Shown piece after piece: positions 52,828-61,434 of a stretch of DNA of 64,000 bases. Positions within the stretch are counted from its first letter, which is position 1. Every line of letters begins with the position of its first letter. The DNA is from Clostridiales bacterium. Lineage in GTDB: Bacteria; Bacillota; Clostridia; Saccharofermentanales; Saccharofermentanaceae. The notes under the pieces were generated by a model. It was not told where the DNA came from. It worked only from the letters and a program-made list of their open reading frames with translations, and did no database searches. The position numbers were made by a program, and so were the translations under genes. The stretch is from NCBI GenBank assembly GCA_017527865.1, contig JAFXPN010000029.1:1-64000 (forward strand), given 5' to 3'.

Positions 52828-54225
52828 ATGTCTGATAAGAGAGGATTTGTTCTGGACGAGGATCATTTCGCCACGATTAAGGTTATAGGTTGCGGCGGTG
52901 GCGGCTGTAACGCTGTAGACAGAATGATCGACAGCGGAGTTCAGGGAATAGATTTTATCGCGATCAACAGTGATAATCAGGCACTTGCCAGGACCAAGGC
53001 CCCGATAAAGGTTCAGATAGGCGAGAAAGTTACAAGAGGTCTCGGATGCGGAGCCGATCCCAGTGTCGGTGAGAGAGCGGCAGAAGAGTCCAAGGATGAG
53101 ATCGCCGAAGCTATATCGAATACCGACATGCTGTTCATAACAGCCGGCATGGGCGGCGGCACAGGTACAGGATCCGCTCCGGTTGTTGCTCAGATCGCTC
53201 AGGAACTCGGCATCCTTACAGTTGCAGTAGTTACAAGACCTTTCGGATTCGAGGGCGCAAGAAGAGCTTCCAATGCCGAGAAGGGCATCCGTGAACTTGA
53301 GAAGTATGTAGATGCTCTCGTTGTAGTCTCGAACGATAAGCTCCTCGAAGTTGTTGATGACGATACATCTTTCGAAGAAGCATTCAATATGGCAGATCAG
53401 GTTCTGAAGTTCGGTGTCGCGGGCATCTCCGATCTCGTAGCTATCCCCGGACTTATCAACCTCGACCTTGCGGATGTAAGAAGAGTAATGACCAAGGCAG
53501 GTATCTGCCATATGGGTATCGGCCGCGCTTCCGGCGAGGGAAGAGCAACAGCCGCTGTTAAGCAGGCTATCAATTCCCCTCTGCTCGATACGACTATCGA
53601 AGGCGCGAACGGCGTGATCATTAATTTCACCGGCGGAAGGAACATGAAGCTCCAGGAGATCGATGCGGCTGCAAAGCTCGTTCAGGAGTCTGTTGCGCCT
53701 GAGGCTGAGATCATCGTCGGTGCAGTCATCGATGCTTCTCTCGAGGATGAGATCATGATCACCGTCATCGCATCCGGATTCGACAATTCGATCAATGCTT
53801 CTGCAAATCACAGAGCGAGCACATCCATCCTGTCGAGGAGCAATCCTCAGCTCGTAGGCGAACCCAAGGCTTCTCCCGTTACTACTACGAGCAGAAGTTC
53901 TTATTCAAGACCTCAGGAGCCCCAGCAGGCTCCCGCTCAGAGACCTGCAGCACCCGGATTCCTGTTCGGTGATGATTCGGTGAATTCCCGTGTCCAGGCT
54001 GCCCGTGAACCCGAGGCGGTACCTGTTCAGCCGGCACCCGCACCTGCTCCCGTTCAGCCCATTCCTACACAGACATATAATCCTCCGGCACCCGCACCCG
54101 CTCCTGCTCCTTCGCAGTACGGCGGAAGACCGGCAGTCAATGTTACTCCCGATGCATCCGGACGCGCTCAGTCCAAGACGGCTAAGCCCTGGTTCATGTT
54201 CGGCAATAAGGATATCGAACAGTAA
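52828..54225 (+). CDS. ftsZ: Cell division GTPase FtsZ
   Basis: 465 residues. The tubulin-like core has KVIGCGGGGCNAV near 13-25, the GTP loop GGGTGTGSAP near 110-119, and the T7 loop NLDLADVRRVM near 210. A disordered Ser/Pro/Ala/Gln linker of about 130 residues follows. The end (KPWFMFGNKDIEQ) does not look like the usual DIP.FLR.R tail peptide. AGGAGG precedes the ATG. The stop overlaps the nrdR start by one base. Confidence 0.96.
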   Translation: MSDKRGFVLDEDHFATIKVIGCGGGGCNAVDRMIDSGVQGIDFIAINSDNQALARTKAPIKVQIGEKVTRGLGCGADPSVGERAAEESKDEIAEAISNTDMLFITAGMGGGTGTGSAPVVAQIAQELGILTVAVVTRPFGFEGARRASNAEKGIRELEKYVDALVVVSNDKLLEVVDDDTSFEEAFNMADQVLKFGVAGISDLVAIPGLINLDLADVRRVMTKAGICHMGIGRASGEGRATAAVKQAINSPLLDTTIEGANGVIINFTGGRNMKLQEIDAAAKLVQESVAPEAEIIVGAVIDASLEDEIMITVIASGFDNSINASANHRASTSILSRSNPQLVGEPKASPVTTTSRSSYSRPQEPQQAPAQRPAAPGFLFGDDSVNSRVQAAREPEAVPVQPAPAPAPVQPIPTQTYNPPAPAPAPAPSQYGGRPAVNVTPDASGRAQSKTAKPWFMFGNKDIEQ

Positions 54226-54677
54226 TGAAGTGTCCCAAGTGCGGAGCTGATAACGACAAAGTCATTGATACGCGCCCCTCTGATGAGGGGCGCGCCATTA
54301 GGCGCAGGCGCGTCTGTATCGAATGCGAGTACAGGTATTCCACGATCGAGCGTTCTGAGATCCTCGGGATGAAGGTTGTGAAGAAGGACGGCACCCGTCA
54401 GGATTTCTCGAGGGAGAAACTGATGGCGGGTCTTGCATCGGCCTGTTCCAAGAGACCTGTATCCAATGCTAATCTCGAGAAGATCGTGGATGAGGTTGAG
54501 AATGCCCTTACCGATCAGAGGAACGGCGAGATATCGACCAGCATGATCGGCGAGATCGTGATGGAAAGACTGAAGAAACTCGACAAGGTGGCATATGTGC
54601 GTTTTGCATCCGTATACAGGGATTTTACGGACGTAAGATCCTTTACCGCGGAAGTTGAAAAGATCGACAGCGAATAA
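54225..54677 (+). CDS. nrdR: Transcriptional repressor NrdR
   Basis: 150 residues. A zinc ribbon with CPKC at 3-6 and CIEC at 31-34 is followed by an ATP-cone domain (VVKKDGTRQDFSREKLMAGL). NrdR senses dATP/ATP and represses ribonucleotide reductase genes by binding NrdR boxes. The ATG shares a base with the ftsZ stop (TAATG), so synthesis is probably tied to FtsZ. No nrd genes or NrdR box pairs were seen in the window. Confidence 0.96.
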   Translation: MKCPKCGADNDKVIDTRPSDEGRAIRRRRVCIECEYRYSTIERSEILGMKVVKKDGTRQDFSREKLMAGLASACSKRPVSNANLEKIVDEVENALTDQRNGEISTSMIGEIVMERLKKLDKVAYVRFASVYRDFTDVRSFTAEVEKIDSE

Positions 54678-54703
54678 CCAATTTAAGTACAGGAGAAGGA
54701 ACT

Positions 54704-55420
54704 ATGAAGAAGGTACTGATCATTGATGACGACGCTGATATCATCGAACTTCAGAAGCTTTACTTTACCAAGGAAGGCTATGAGGTCGTGACATGCATGC
54801 AGGGCGACAAAGCAGTCGCCACATTCAATATCACCAAGCCGGACATCATCATTCTGGATCTCATGCTTCCCGGAATGGACGGGAATGATATCTGCAGGGA
54901 GATCAGAAAATCATCTGACGTTCCGATAATCATGCTGACCGCGAGAACGGACACCCTTGACCGTGTTGTCGGTCTGGAACTCGGCGCCGACGATTATGTT
55001 CCCAAGCCGTTTGAGCCCAAGGAACTTCTTGCGCGTGTCAAAGCGGTACTGAGAAGGACCGAGAAGGGCACGATGAAGACTGATGAATCATCCGAGACCG
55101 AGACTTCCACGTCGGGTGTAGTCACATTCCCCGGTCTTACTGTCGACAAGGTTAAATATGTCGTTACTGTTGACGGCAAAGAAGTATATATGCCGCCCAA
55201 GGAACTCGAACTGCTGTTCTTCCTCGCTTCTAACCCCAACCGCGTGTTCAGCAGGGAACAGCTCCTCGAGAATGTCTGGGGCTATGATTTCTTCGGCGAG
55301 TCCAGGACCGTTGACGTTCACATAAAGAGGATCCGTGAGAAGATCGAGACGGAAGGCGTCGAGCGTGAATGGTGCATAAGGACGGTCTGGAGCAGAGGAT
55401 ACAAGTTCGAGACCAAGTGA
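54704..55420 (+). CDS. OmpR/PhoB family response regulator
   Basis: 238 residues. The receiver has the acidic pair D8-D9, phosphorylation site D52 (in IILDLMLPG), Thr in MLTAR and Lys in PKPFEPKEL. A winged-helix DNA-binding domain fills residues 140-236 (ELLFFLASNPNRVFSREQLLENVWG). The Thr/Ser/Glu-rich linker is longer than average. An AGGAGAAGG site precedes the ATG. The cognate kinase follows within 6 bases. Confidence 0.94.
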   Translation: MKKVLIIDDDADIIELQKLYFTKEGYEVVTCMQGDKAVATFNITKPDIIILDLMLPGMDGNDICREIRKSSDVPIIMLTARTDTLDRVVGLELGADDYVPKPFEPKELLARVKAVLRRTEKGTMKTDESSETETSTSGVVTFPGLTVDKVKYVVTVDGKEVYMPPKELELLFFLASNPNRVFSREQLLENVWGYDFFGESRTVDVHIKRIREKIETEGVEREWCIRTVWSRGYKFETK

Positions 55421-55426
55421 TGCGTT

Positions 55427-56899
55427 ATGGCAGGTTCCTATAAGAACAGAACGATCTCTACGGATTTTGCCGTATTCCTGAATACGTTTCTCATAATAAG
55501 CACAGTAATAGTTTTTGCTGTGCTTGTTTTTATCTCGTATCAGAATATGAGCAATAAATTCCTGCACGAGAGATTTACGGTGGCAACCGACGCTTGTACG
55601 GATGTGGCTTCCGATTATCTGCTCATCACGAACAGATATGAGGATCCCGGTACGGCAGCGGAGCTTATGGACATATACCTGAGGTCGAATGCGCTTCAGG
55701 AATCGGGATCCGTGTTTATTGCGGATGGGGCCGGAAACATCTACTTCTCGAATGCGATATCTCCGAATGCAGATGTTGCACTGGCTTTGTCATGGGTTAC
55801 CGGCTATACGGGATCAGGACTGTTCCAGCAGGTCAATGAGATAACAGGAACTTTCTCGCAGATAGTAACAGCCTGCCGTATCGGTGAAACGGGTCTTTAT
55901 TCCGTAGTTATCACGGATGTCGACTATGCTGAGATGATAAGAGAATACATGACCGTCGTGTTCTATCCCGTAATGGTGGCATTTGTTGCGGCGATCGCCC
56001 TGTTCATAGGCTTTACGGGCCTTACAATACGGCCGCTGCGTGACATATCGAGAACGGTATCACAGGTTGCCGACGGTGATCTTACCGCCAGGGTCGATGA
56101 CAAATATACACAGACGGGCGACAGCACCGGCATGCTGACATTGTCTTCCGATCTGACCGACATGGCCCGTAACGTCAATAATATGATCGAGGTCCTGGAA
56201 AACCAGGAGAAGGACCGGGCGGTGTTCATATCTTCCGTGGCTCATGATATAAGGACACCCCTTACGTCGATAAACGGATTCGTCACTGCAATGACAGACG
56301 GAACGATACCTCCGGAACTTTACGAGAAATATCTTCTGCGCATCAAGGCCGAAGCCGATAAGATCAAGAACCTCGTCGTGTCGATGACCGAAGCATCTTC
56401 GCTATCGCACATCGAGACGGAACTCATGGAAGTCTTTGACCTTAAGTCCGCGCTTGAAGATCTGCTGTACGAGCTTGAACCGCAGTTTAAAGCTAAGGAT
56501 ATAACATGCGAGACGAGGATAGACGAGGAGGGCGGCACCTATGTTTACGGAGAGGCCCAGCTTCTTTGCAGAGTGCTGCTTAACATTGTTACAAACGCGA
56601 TAAAATTTACCCCTGAGGGCGGAAAGATAATTATATCATCCTCGCTCGAAGATAAGACTAAGAGGCTCATTACGGTCGAGGATTCAGGCCCCGGAGTCGA
56701 ACCCGATAAGCGCAACAGAGTGTTCGAGAGTTTCTATAAAGTCGATTCCTCACGTAAACAGGAGGGCTTCGGCCTGGGCCTTTACATCTGCAAACAGATA
56801 CTGACGGGGCACGGACAGAATATAAGGCTCGAAGAAAGCAGAGAACTCGGCGGCGCATTGTTTATCTTTACATTCCCGACTCCGGGTTCGAAGGACTGA
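55427..56899 (+). CDS. Membrane sensor histidine kinase
   Basis: 490 residues: helix near 17-40, an extracytoplasmic domain of about 140 residues, helix near 180-203, HAMP, then HisKA with the phosphorylated H273 in SVAHDIRTPL. The ATPase domain has the N box (NIVTNAIKF), G1 (DSGPG) and G2 (GFGLGLYI). It should phosphorylate the regulator just upstream. The signal is unknown; the setting beside division and repair genes is not decisive. Confidence 0.94.
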   Translation: MAGSYKNRTISTDFAVFLNTFLIISTVIVFAVLVFISYQNMSNKFLHERFTVATDACTDVASDYLLITNRYEDPGTAAELMDIYLRSNALQESGSVFIADGAGNIYFSNAISPNADVALALSWVTGYTGSGLFQQVNEITGTFSQIVTACRIGETGLYSVVITDVDYAEMIREYMTVVFYPVMVAFVAAIALFIGFTGLTIRPLRDISRTVSQVADGDLTARVDDKYTQTGDSTGMLTLSSDLTDMARNVNNMIEVLENQEKDRAVFISSVAHDIRTPLTSINGFVTAMTDGTIPPELYEKYLLRIKAEADKIKNLVVSMTEASSLSHIETELMEVFDLKSALEDLLYELEPQFKAKDITCETRIDEEGGTYVYGEAQLLCRVLLNIVTNAIKFTPEGGKIIISSSLEDKTKRLITVEDSGPGVEPDKRNRVFESFYKVDSSRKQEGFGLGLYICKQILTGHGQNIRLEESRELGGALFIFTFPTPGSKD

Positions 56900-56901
56900 A
56901 C

Positions 56902-57543
56902 ATGCGCCTTAAGGACAGAAAAAATATCGCTGATCTCATGCTGGAAGCTTTCGGAAGAGCATTCCCCGAAGCTTCCTGTTCTCTTGATCAGGATGCCCCG
57001 GAGCGTCTGGCCGTAAGAGGCATACTCTCGGCTCAGTGCACGGATGTGAGAGTCAACATCGTAAGCAAAGAGCTTTTCGAGAAATATCCTACGATGGCGG
57101 CAATAGATGAAGCCCCGGAAAAAGATATCATGGACATTATAAGGCCCTGCGGCCTGTACAAGGCGAAGGCGGCTTCGATTAAAGCTTTTGCGCATCTTTA
57201 TGAAGGGCAGTGGGGCGGGGAAGTCCCGCGTGATACGGACAGCCTCATGAAGTGTCCCGGAGTCGGAAAGAAGATCGCGAATCTTATAGTGGGTGAGGTC
57301 TACGGTATTCCCGCAGTTGTGGTCGATACGCACTGCAAGCGCGTCATGTACCGCACCGGCATCACGGACAGCAAAGATCCTCTCGCCGTTGAGAAAGACA
57401 TAATGAAGGTGTTTCCCGAGGACAGCTGGATATCGCTCGGACACGAAGCGGTCGAGCTCGGCAGGACATATTGCAGGGCAAGGGCGCCGCTTTGCGGTGA
57501 ATGCCCGTTAAGCTCATTCTGCGCCCGCAGGACAGGTGACTGA
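56902..57543 (+). CDS. nth: Endonuclease III
   Basis: 213 residues. The helix-hairpin-helix PGVGKKIAN gives the catalytic Lys near 121, and VDTHCKR gives the catalytic Asp near 138. The C-terminal cysteines (C-x6-C-x2-C-x5-C) are the 4Fe-4S cluster site. It removes oxidised pyrimidines and cuts the abasic site. It starts 3 bases after the kinase stop and overlaps recG by one base. Confidence 0.96.
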   Translation: MRLKDRKNIADLMLEAFGRAFPEASCSLDQDAPERLAVRGILSAQCTDVRVNIVSKELFEKYPTMAAIDEAPEKDIMDIIRPCGLYKAKAASIKAFAHLYEGQWGGEVPRDTDSLMKCPGVGKKIANLIVGEVYGIPAVVVDTHCKRVMYRTGITDSKDPLAVEKDIMKVFPEDSWISLGHEAVELGRTYCRARAPLCGECPLSSFCARRTGD

Positions 57544-59714
57544 TGGCGGCATCGAAGATAACATTGGGAAGCCCTGTTACCGATCTGTACGGAATAGGAC
57601 CGGAAGCCGCAAGGAAACTCGCGAAACTTGAGATCACGACAGTTTATGATCTTATCTCTTTTGTGCCGCGCCGTTATAATGACTGGTCCGATGTTCAGAG
57701 CATCTCTTCGGCACAGGAAGGAGAGCAGATATCATTTTACGGGACGGTGACTTCCGATCCTGTTCGAAAAGGATATAAGAAGCAGTCCCCCGTATCGTTT
57801 TACGCGGGTGACGGCACGGGACGGATCGAGGTATCTTTCTTCAATGCGCCGTACATCATGGATAAATTCCGCGCAGGAGATGAGATATTCGTTCACGGGA
57901 CGGTGAGCTTCTACGGCACCAGGGCGCAGGTCGTAAATCCGTTCTGCGAGAAAGCGGGGTCAGGAGACGGGTTAAGGCTGATAAGACCGGTCTATAATCT
58001 TACGGCGGGAATAACATCCAATATGATAAACAGATGGGCTGCAACCGCGCTGAAGCTTGTCGCGGGGCAGATACCGGACATCATACCGCCGGCCCTTAAA
58101 GAAAAAGAGAAACTGTGTGATGCAGCTGACGCGTACAACTATGTCCATTTTCCGAAGACGATCGATGAAGCCGTCGAAGGAAGAAGGAGGATCGCATACG
58201 AAGAACTCATTCTTCTCGGGATCGGCATGAAGAACTTCATGACCGTCGGAGGTCCCGACGAGAGGGCCCCGGTCGTCATTCCTTCTTCGGGCGCGCTTCC
58301 GGCGGATGCATCGGCGCGCTGGAAAAAGGTGATATCCAACCTGGGATTCAAGCTTACGGGTGATCAGAAGAAAGCCATCACGGATATAGAACACGATCTT
58401 ATGGAAGCCCGTCCGATGAACCGGCTGGTCCAGGGTGACGTCGGATCGGGCAAGACCGCGGTTGCGGTACTCTCGATGGCCATGACCGCTATCATGGGTA
58501 AGCAGGCAGTCCTTCTTGCCCCGACTTCGGTGCTTGCCAAGCAGCATTATGATTCAGCTACTGCCATGCTGGAAGGCTCCGGGATCAACGTCGCGCTGCT
58601 CCTCGGTAAGACCAAGGCATCTCTTAAGAAGGAGATAAAAGAACAGCTGCGTGACGGGGAGGCATCGGTCATCATCGGTACCCATGCGGTGCTGACTGAC
58701 GATGTAAGCTTCAAAGATCTCGCGCTCGTTATCGCGGATGAACAGCACAGGTTCGGTGTTAAGCAGAGGGAGAAACTTTTGATAAGCCGTGACGGTTCTG
58801 ACGGCATCAACAGCGTACATAATCTTGTCATGACGGCGACTCCGATACCCAGGACTCTCGCCATGGTCATATACGGTGATATGGCGACTTCCGTAATAAA
58901 ACAGAAGCCTGCGGGAAGAAAGGAGATCAAGACGCATTTTCTTCCTTTTACGGACGGGCAGGATATTTATAACGTCCTTCTTACGAAGCTTCGCAAAGGC
59001 GAGCAGGCTTATATCGTTTGTCCGAGGATAGACGATGATTCCGAGGAAGTTGCTCCTGATGAATACTATTATGATGACTTTCTAATTGAGCCGCTTAAAG
59101 AGCCGGTGCCCGAACCCGTGAGTGTAAAGAAGATGAAGCAGCGCCTCGACGACCGCGGCATCTCTTCCGAATTCGAGACTGCTGTTCTGTACGGATCGAT
59201 GAAGGAGTCCGCCAAGCTCGAAGTCATGGAGCGTTTCCTGTCGGGAGAGATCAAGGTGCTTATATCGACCACGGTTATCGAAGTCGGGGTCAATAATCCC
59301 AATGCCACCATGATGATCATCATGAATGCAGACAGGTTCGGACTTTCCACTCTGCATCAGCTCAGGGGAAGGATAGGAAGAGGCGATAAGCAGTCTTACT
59401 GTGTCCTTTGTTCCGATAATAAGAATGAAAGGGCGCTCGAGAGGATGAAGCTCATGTGTGAGTGTTCGGACGGTTTTGAGCTTGCGGGAAAAGACCTTGA
59501 ACTAAGGGGTCCCGGTGATTTCTTCGGAACGAGGCAGCACGGCATTCCGACCCTCCGCGCAGCCAACCTTTTCACGGATGCGCCGCTTGCAAGCGCAGCG
59601 TGTGACGCAGTGAACGAGTTGCTTGACAGGGGAGGGGAAGAAGCCCGGAAACTCATGGATAATATCGGCGTAATGTTCAGACTGCGTTTTGCAGATAAGA
59701 TGGGGAATCTGTAA
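57543..59714 (+). CDS. recG: ATP-dependent DNA helicase RecG
   Basis: 723 residues. The N-terminal wedge/OB domain (ISFYGTVTSDP) is followed by the helicase: Walker A GDVGSGKT near 298-305, ADEQHRFGV near 397, TATPIPRTLA after it, and STTVIEVGVNNP plus QLRGRIGRG in the second RecA fold. It remodels stalled forks and Holliday junctions. The ATG overlaps the nth stop (TGATG), and the stop overlaps rsmD by one base. Confidence 0.96.
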   Translation: MAASKITLGSPVTDLYGIGPEAARKLAKLEITTVYDLISFVPRRYNDWSDVQSISSAQEGEQISFYGTVTSDPVRKGYKKQSPVSFYAGDGTGRIEVSFFNAPYIMDKFRAGDEIFVHGTVSFYGTRAQVVNPFCEKAGSGDGLRLIRPVYNLTAGITSNMINRWAATALKLVAGQIPDIIPPALKEKEKLCDAADAYNYVHFPKTIDEAVEGRRRIAYEELILLGIGMKNFMTVGGPDERAPVVIPSSGALPADASARWKKVISNLGFKLTGDQKKAITDIEHDLMEARPMNRLVQGDVGSGKTAVAVLSMAMTAIMGKQAVLLAPTSVLAKQHYDSATAMLEGSGINVALLLGKTKASLKKEIKEQLRDGEASVIIGTHAVLTDDVSFKDLALVIADEQHRFGVKQREKLLISRDGSDGINSVHNLVMTATPIPRTLAMVIYGDMATSVIKQKPAGRKEIKTHFLPFTDGQDIYNVLLTKLRKGEQAYIVCPRIDDDSEEVAPDEYYYDDFLIEPLKEPVPEPVSVKKMKQRLDDRGISSEFETAVLYGSMKESAKLEVMERFLSGEIKVLISTTVIEVGVNNPNATMMIIMNADRFGLSTLHQLRGRIGRGDKQSYCVLCSDNKNERALERMKLMCECSDGFELAGKDLELRGPGDFFGTRQHGIPTLRAANLFTDAPLASAACDAVNELLDRGGEEARKLMDNIGVMFRLRFADKMGNL

Positions 59715-60283
59715 TGCCCAGAGTAGTAGCGGGAAGATTCAGAGGCATCATCCTCGATGCTCCCAAGGGCGATGAGACCAGACCCACCTCGGATAAAGTC
59801 AAGGAGGCTCTCTTTTCGATCATACAGACGAGGGTGCCCGGCTCATGTTTTCTCGATATATTTGCCGGGACCGGAGGGATCGGGATAGAGGCGCTCTCGC
59901 GCGGCGCTGATTCGGCTGTGCTCATTGAGAAGTCGGGAAAAGCCGCGTCCGTGATACGGAATAATCTTAACAAGTTAAGGCTCACGGATGAAGATGATAT
60001 ACGGCTTATGAAGTCGGGATACGCGGAGGCCCTGAAGACTCTGGCAGGCGAAGGAAAGAGCTTTGATATCATCTTTATGGATCCTCCGTACAGGATGGCG
60101 CAGAAGACTGCGGAAGAGATATCGCGCATCGTCACAGAGACAAACATGCTCAAAGATGACGGGATATTTATAGTGGAGCATTCCTCGGAACTGCCGTTTG
60201 TAACAGATGTAATTAACATGAAACCCAATCGTTCTTGCAGGTACGGGCTTGCGGTGTTAACATTTTTCTCGAAGAACGGTTAG
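59714..60283 (+). CDS. rsmD: 16S rRNA (guanine(966)-N2)-methyltransferase RsmD
   Basis: 189 residues. It opens with RVVAGRFRG and the ETRPTSDKVKEALF block specific to RsmD, then the SAM loop DIFAGTGGIGIEAL near 48-61 and the catalytic DPPY near 119. It methylates G966 of 16S rRNA. Gene pair rsmD-coaD is common in Firmicutes. Confidence 0.95.
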   Translation: MPRVVAGRFRGIILDAPKGDETRPTSDKVKEALFSIIQTRVPGSCFLDIFAGTGGIGIEALSRGADSAVLIEKSGKAASVIRNNLNKLRLTDEDDIRLMKSGYAEALKTLAGEGKSFDIIFMDPPYRMAQKTAEEISRIVTETNMLKDDGIFIVEHSSELPFVTDVINMKPNRSCRYGLAVLTFFSKNG

Positions 60284-60300
60284 CATGGAGGAATGTGCAG

Positions 60301-60789
60301 TTGGTCACACTTCTTTTTCCGGGAAGTTTTGATCCTTTTACCAGAGGTCACAGAGATATCGCGAGGCGCGCTTCGAGGGTCTGTGACAAGCTTTATGTTG
60401 CCGTGATGAACAACAGCTCCAAGCATTACACGTTCAGCCTTGAAGAAAGGGTCGATATGTGCAGAAGAGTACTTTCCGAATTTCCCAACGTGGAAGTCAT
60501 CGGAAGCGACGGACTCCAGGTCGATCTGTTCAGACAGTTAGGCTGCAATGCTGTAGTAAGAGGCATAAGATCCGAATCGGACTTCAGGCTTGAAGCCGAG
60601 ATGGCAATGGCGAACAGGATGCTCTGTCCCGAATATGATGTGACGCTCCTGCCTTGCCGCGATGATCTGTCACTTATCAGCTCGAGCATCGTAAAGGAAG
60701 TGGGAGCGTACGGAGGAGATATCTCCCGTATGGTTCCGGCCGAGATAACAGATGAAGTAAATGCAAGATTAAGAAAGGCAGGACAATAA
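60301..60789 (+). CDS. coaD: Phosphopantetheine adenylyltransferase
   Basis: 162 residues. Nucleotidyltransferase motifs: PGSFDPFTRGH near 7-17 (the T/HxGH site) and ISSS near 125-128. It makes dephospho-CoA from phosphopantetheine and ATP. I prefer the TTG at 60301: GGAGG lies 9 bases before it and the protein then starts at the usual distance from PGSFDP. A GTG at 60295 is too near the ribosome site; earlier codons lie inside rsmD. Confidence 0.93.
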   Translation: MVTLLFPGSFDPFTRGHRDIARRASRVCDKLYVAVMNNSSKHYTFSLEERVDMCRRVLSEFPNVEVIGSDGLQVDLFRQLGCNAVVRGIRSESDFRLEAEMAMANRMLCPEYDVTLLPCRDDLSLISSSIVKEVGAYGGDISRMVPAEITDEVNARLRKAGQ

Positions 60790-60790
60790 A

Positions 60791-61288
60791 ATGGACAACA
60801 GCAATTACGGCGGAGGCAGGAGGGTCGAGAGATATGACCTTATCAGCAACATCAATGATATGATCGAGACTTTGCGTGCTGCAAGCGGCGTTCCTTTCTC
60901 AAGCAACTGCGCAGTTGACAGAAATGATATGATCGCATCCCTGGAGGAACTCAAGAATCATCTTCCCGCATCTATCTCTCAGAGTAACGATATCGTCGTA
61001 AGAGCTCAGGAGATCATCACTACTGCCCGCGAGAAGAGCAAGAAGATCATTGATGATGCCAACCGCACATATGCTTCAAAGGTCAACGACCACGAGATAA
61101 CCAGAGGCGCGCGCGACGAGGCTGACAACATCCTCGCAGCTGCCGAGAACCAGGCAGACGAACTGAGAAAGAGCGCTCATATTTATGTTAAGCAGCTTCT
61201 TACCGACGCCAATAATACGTTGTCCGAGAGCATTGCCAAGATCCAGACGAACCTGGCAGAGATCGATACTACCATAGATACGATGTAA
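60791..61288 (+). CDS. Coiled-coil protein of unknown function (ATPase subunit B/H-like)
   Basis: 165 residues, nearly all helical, with charged Ala-rich heptads near 65-150 (ARDEADNILAAAENQADELR). Similar proteins downstream of coaD in clostridia are often labelled as ATP synthase B/V-type H-like because of this composition, but no membrane helix is present and no real link to ATP synthase is evident. The start lies 1 base after the coaD stop. It closes the operon ahead of a terminator. Confidence 0.78.
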   Translation: MDNSNYGGGRRVERYDLISNINDMIETLRAASGVPFSSNCAVDRNDMIASLEELKNHLPASISQSNDIVVRAQEIITTAREKSKKIIDDANRTYASKVNDHEITRGARDEADNILAAAENQADELRKSAHIYVKQLLTDANNTLSESIAKIQTNLAEIDTTIDTM

Positions 61289-61319
61289 GAGAGAACCCTT
61301 ACTTACAAAACACCGCGAT

Positions 61320-61358
61320 ACACCCGGAGCAGCGCCTTAAGCTCCGGGTGTTAAATTT
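61320..61358 (+). terminator. Intrinsic terminator of the nrdR-to-coaD region operon
   Basis: A perfect 10-bp GC-rich stem (61320-61329 with 61342-61351), a 12-base loop and a short TAAATTT run, about 30 bases after the last stop. Confidence 0.75.
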
Positions 61359-61434
61359 GCAGTGAAATGCCCGTCTTGCCGGCAGGATTGAAAGGGAAAA
61401 GTCCTAATTAGGGATCTGAAACCGTATATTAACC

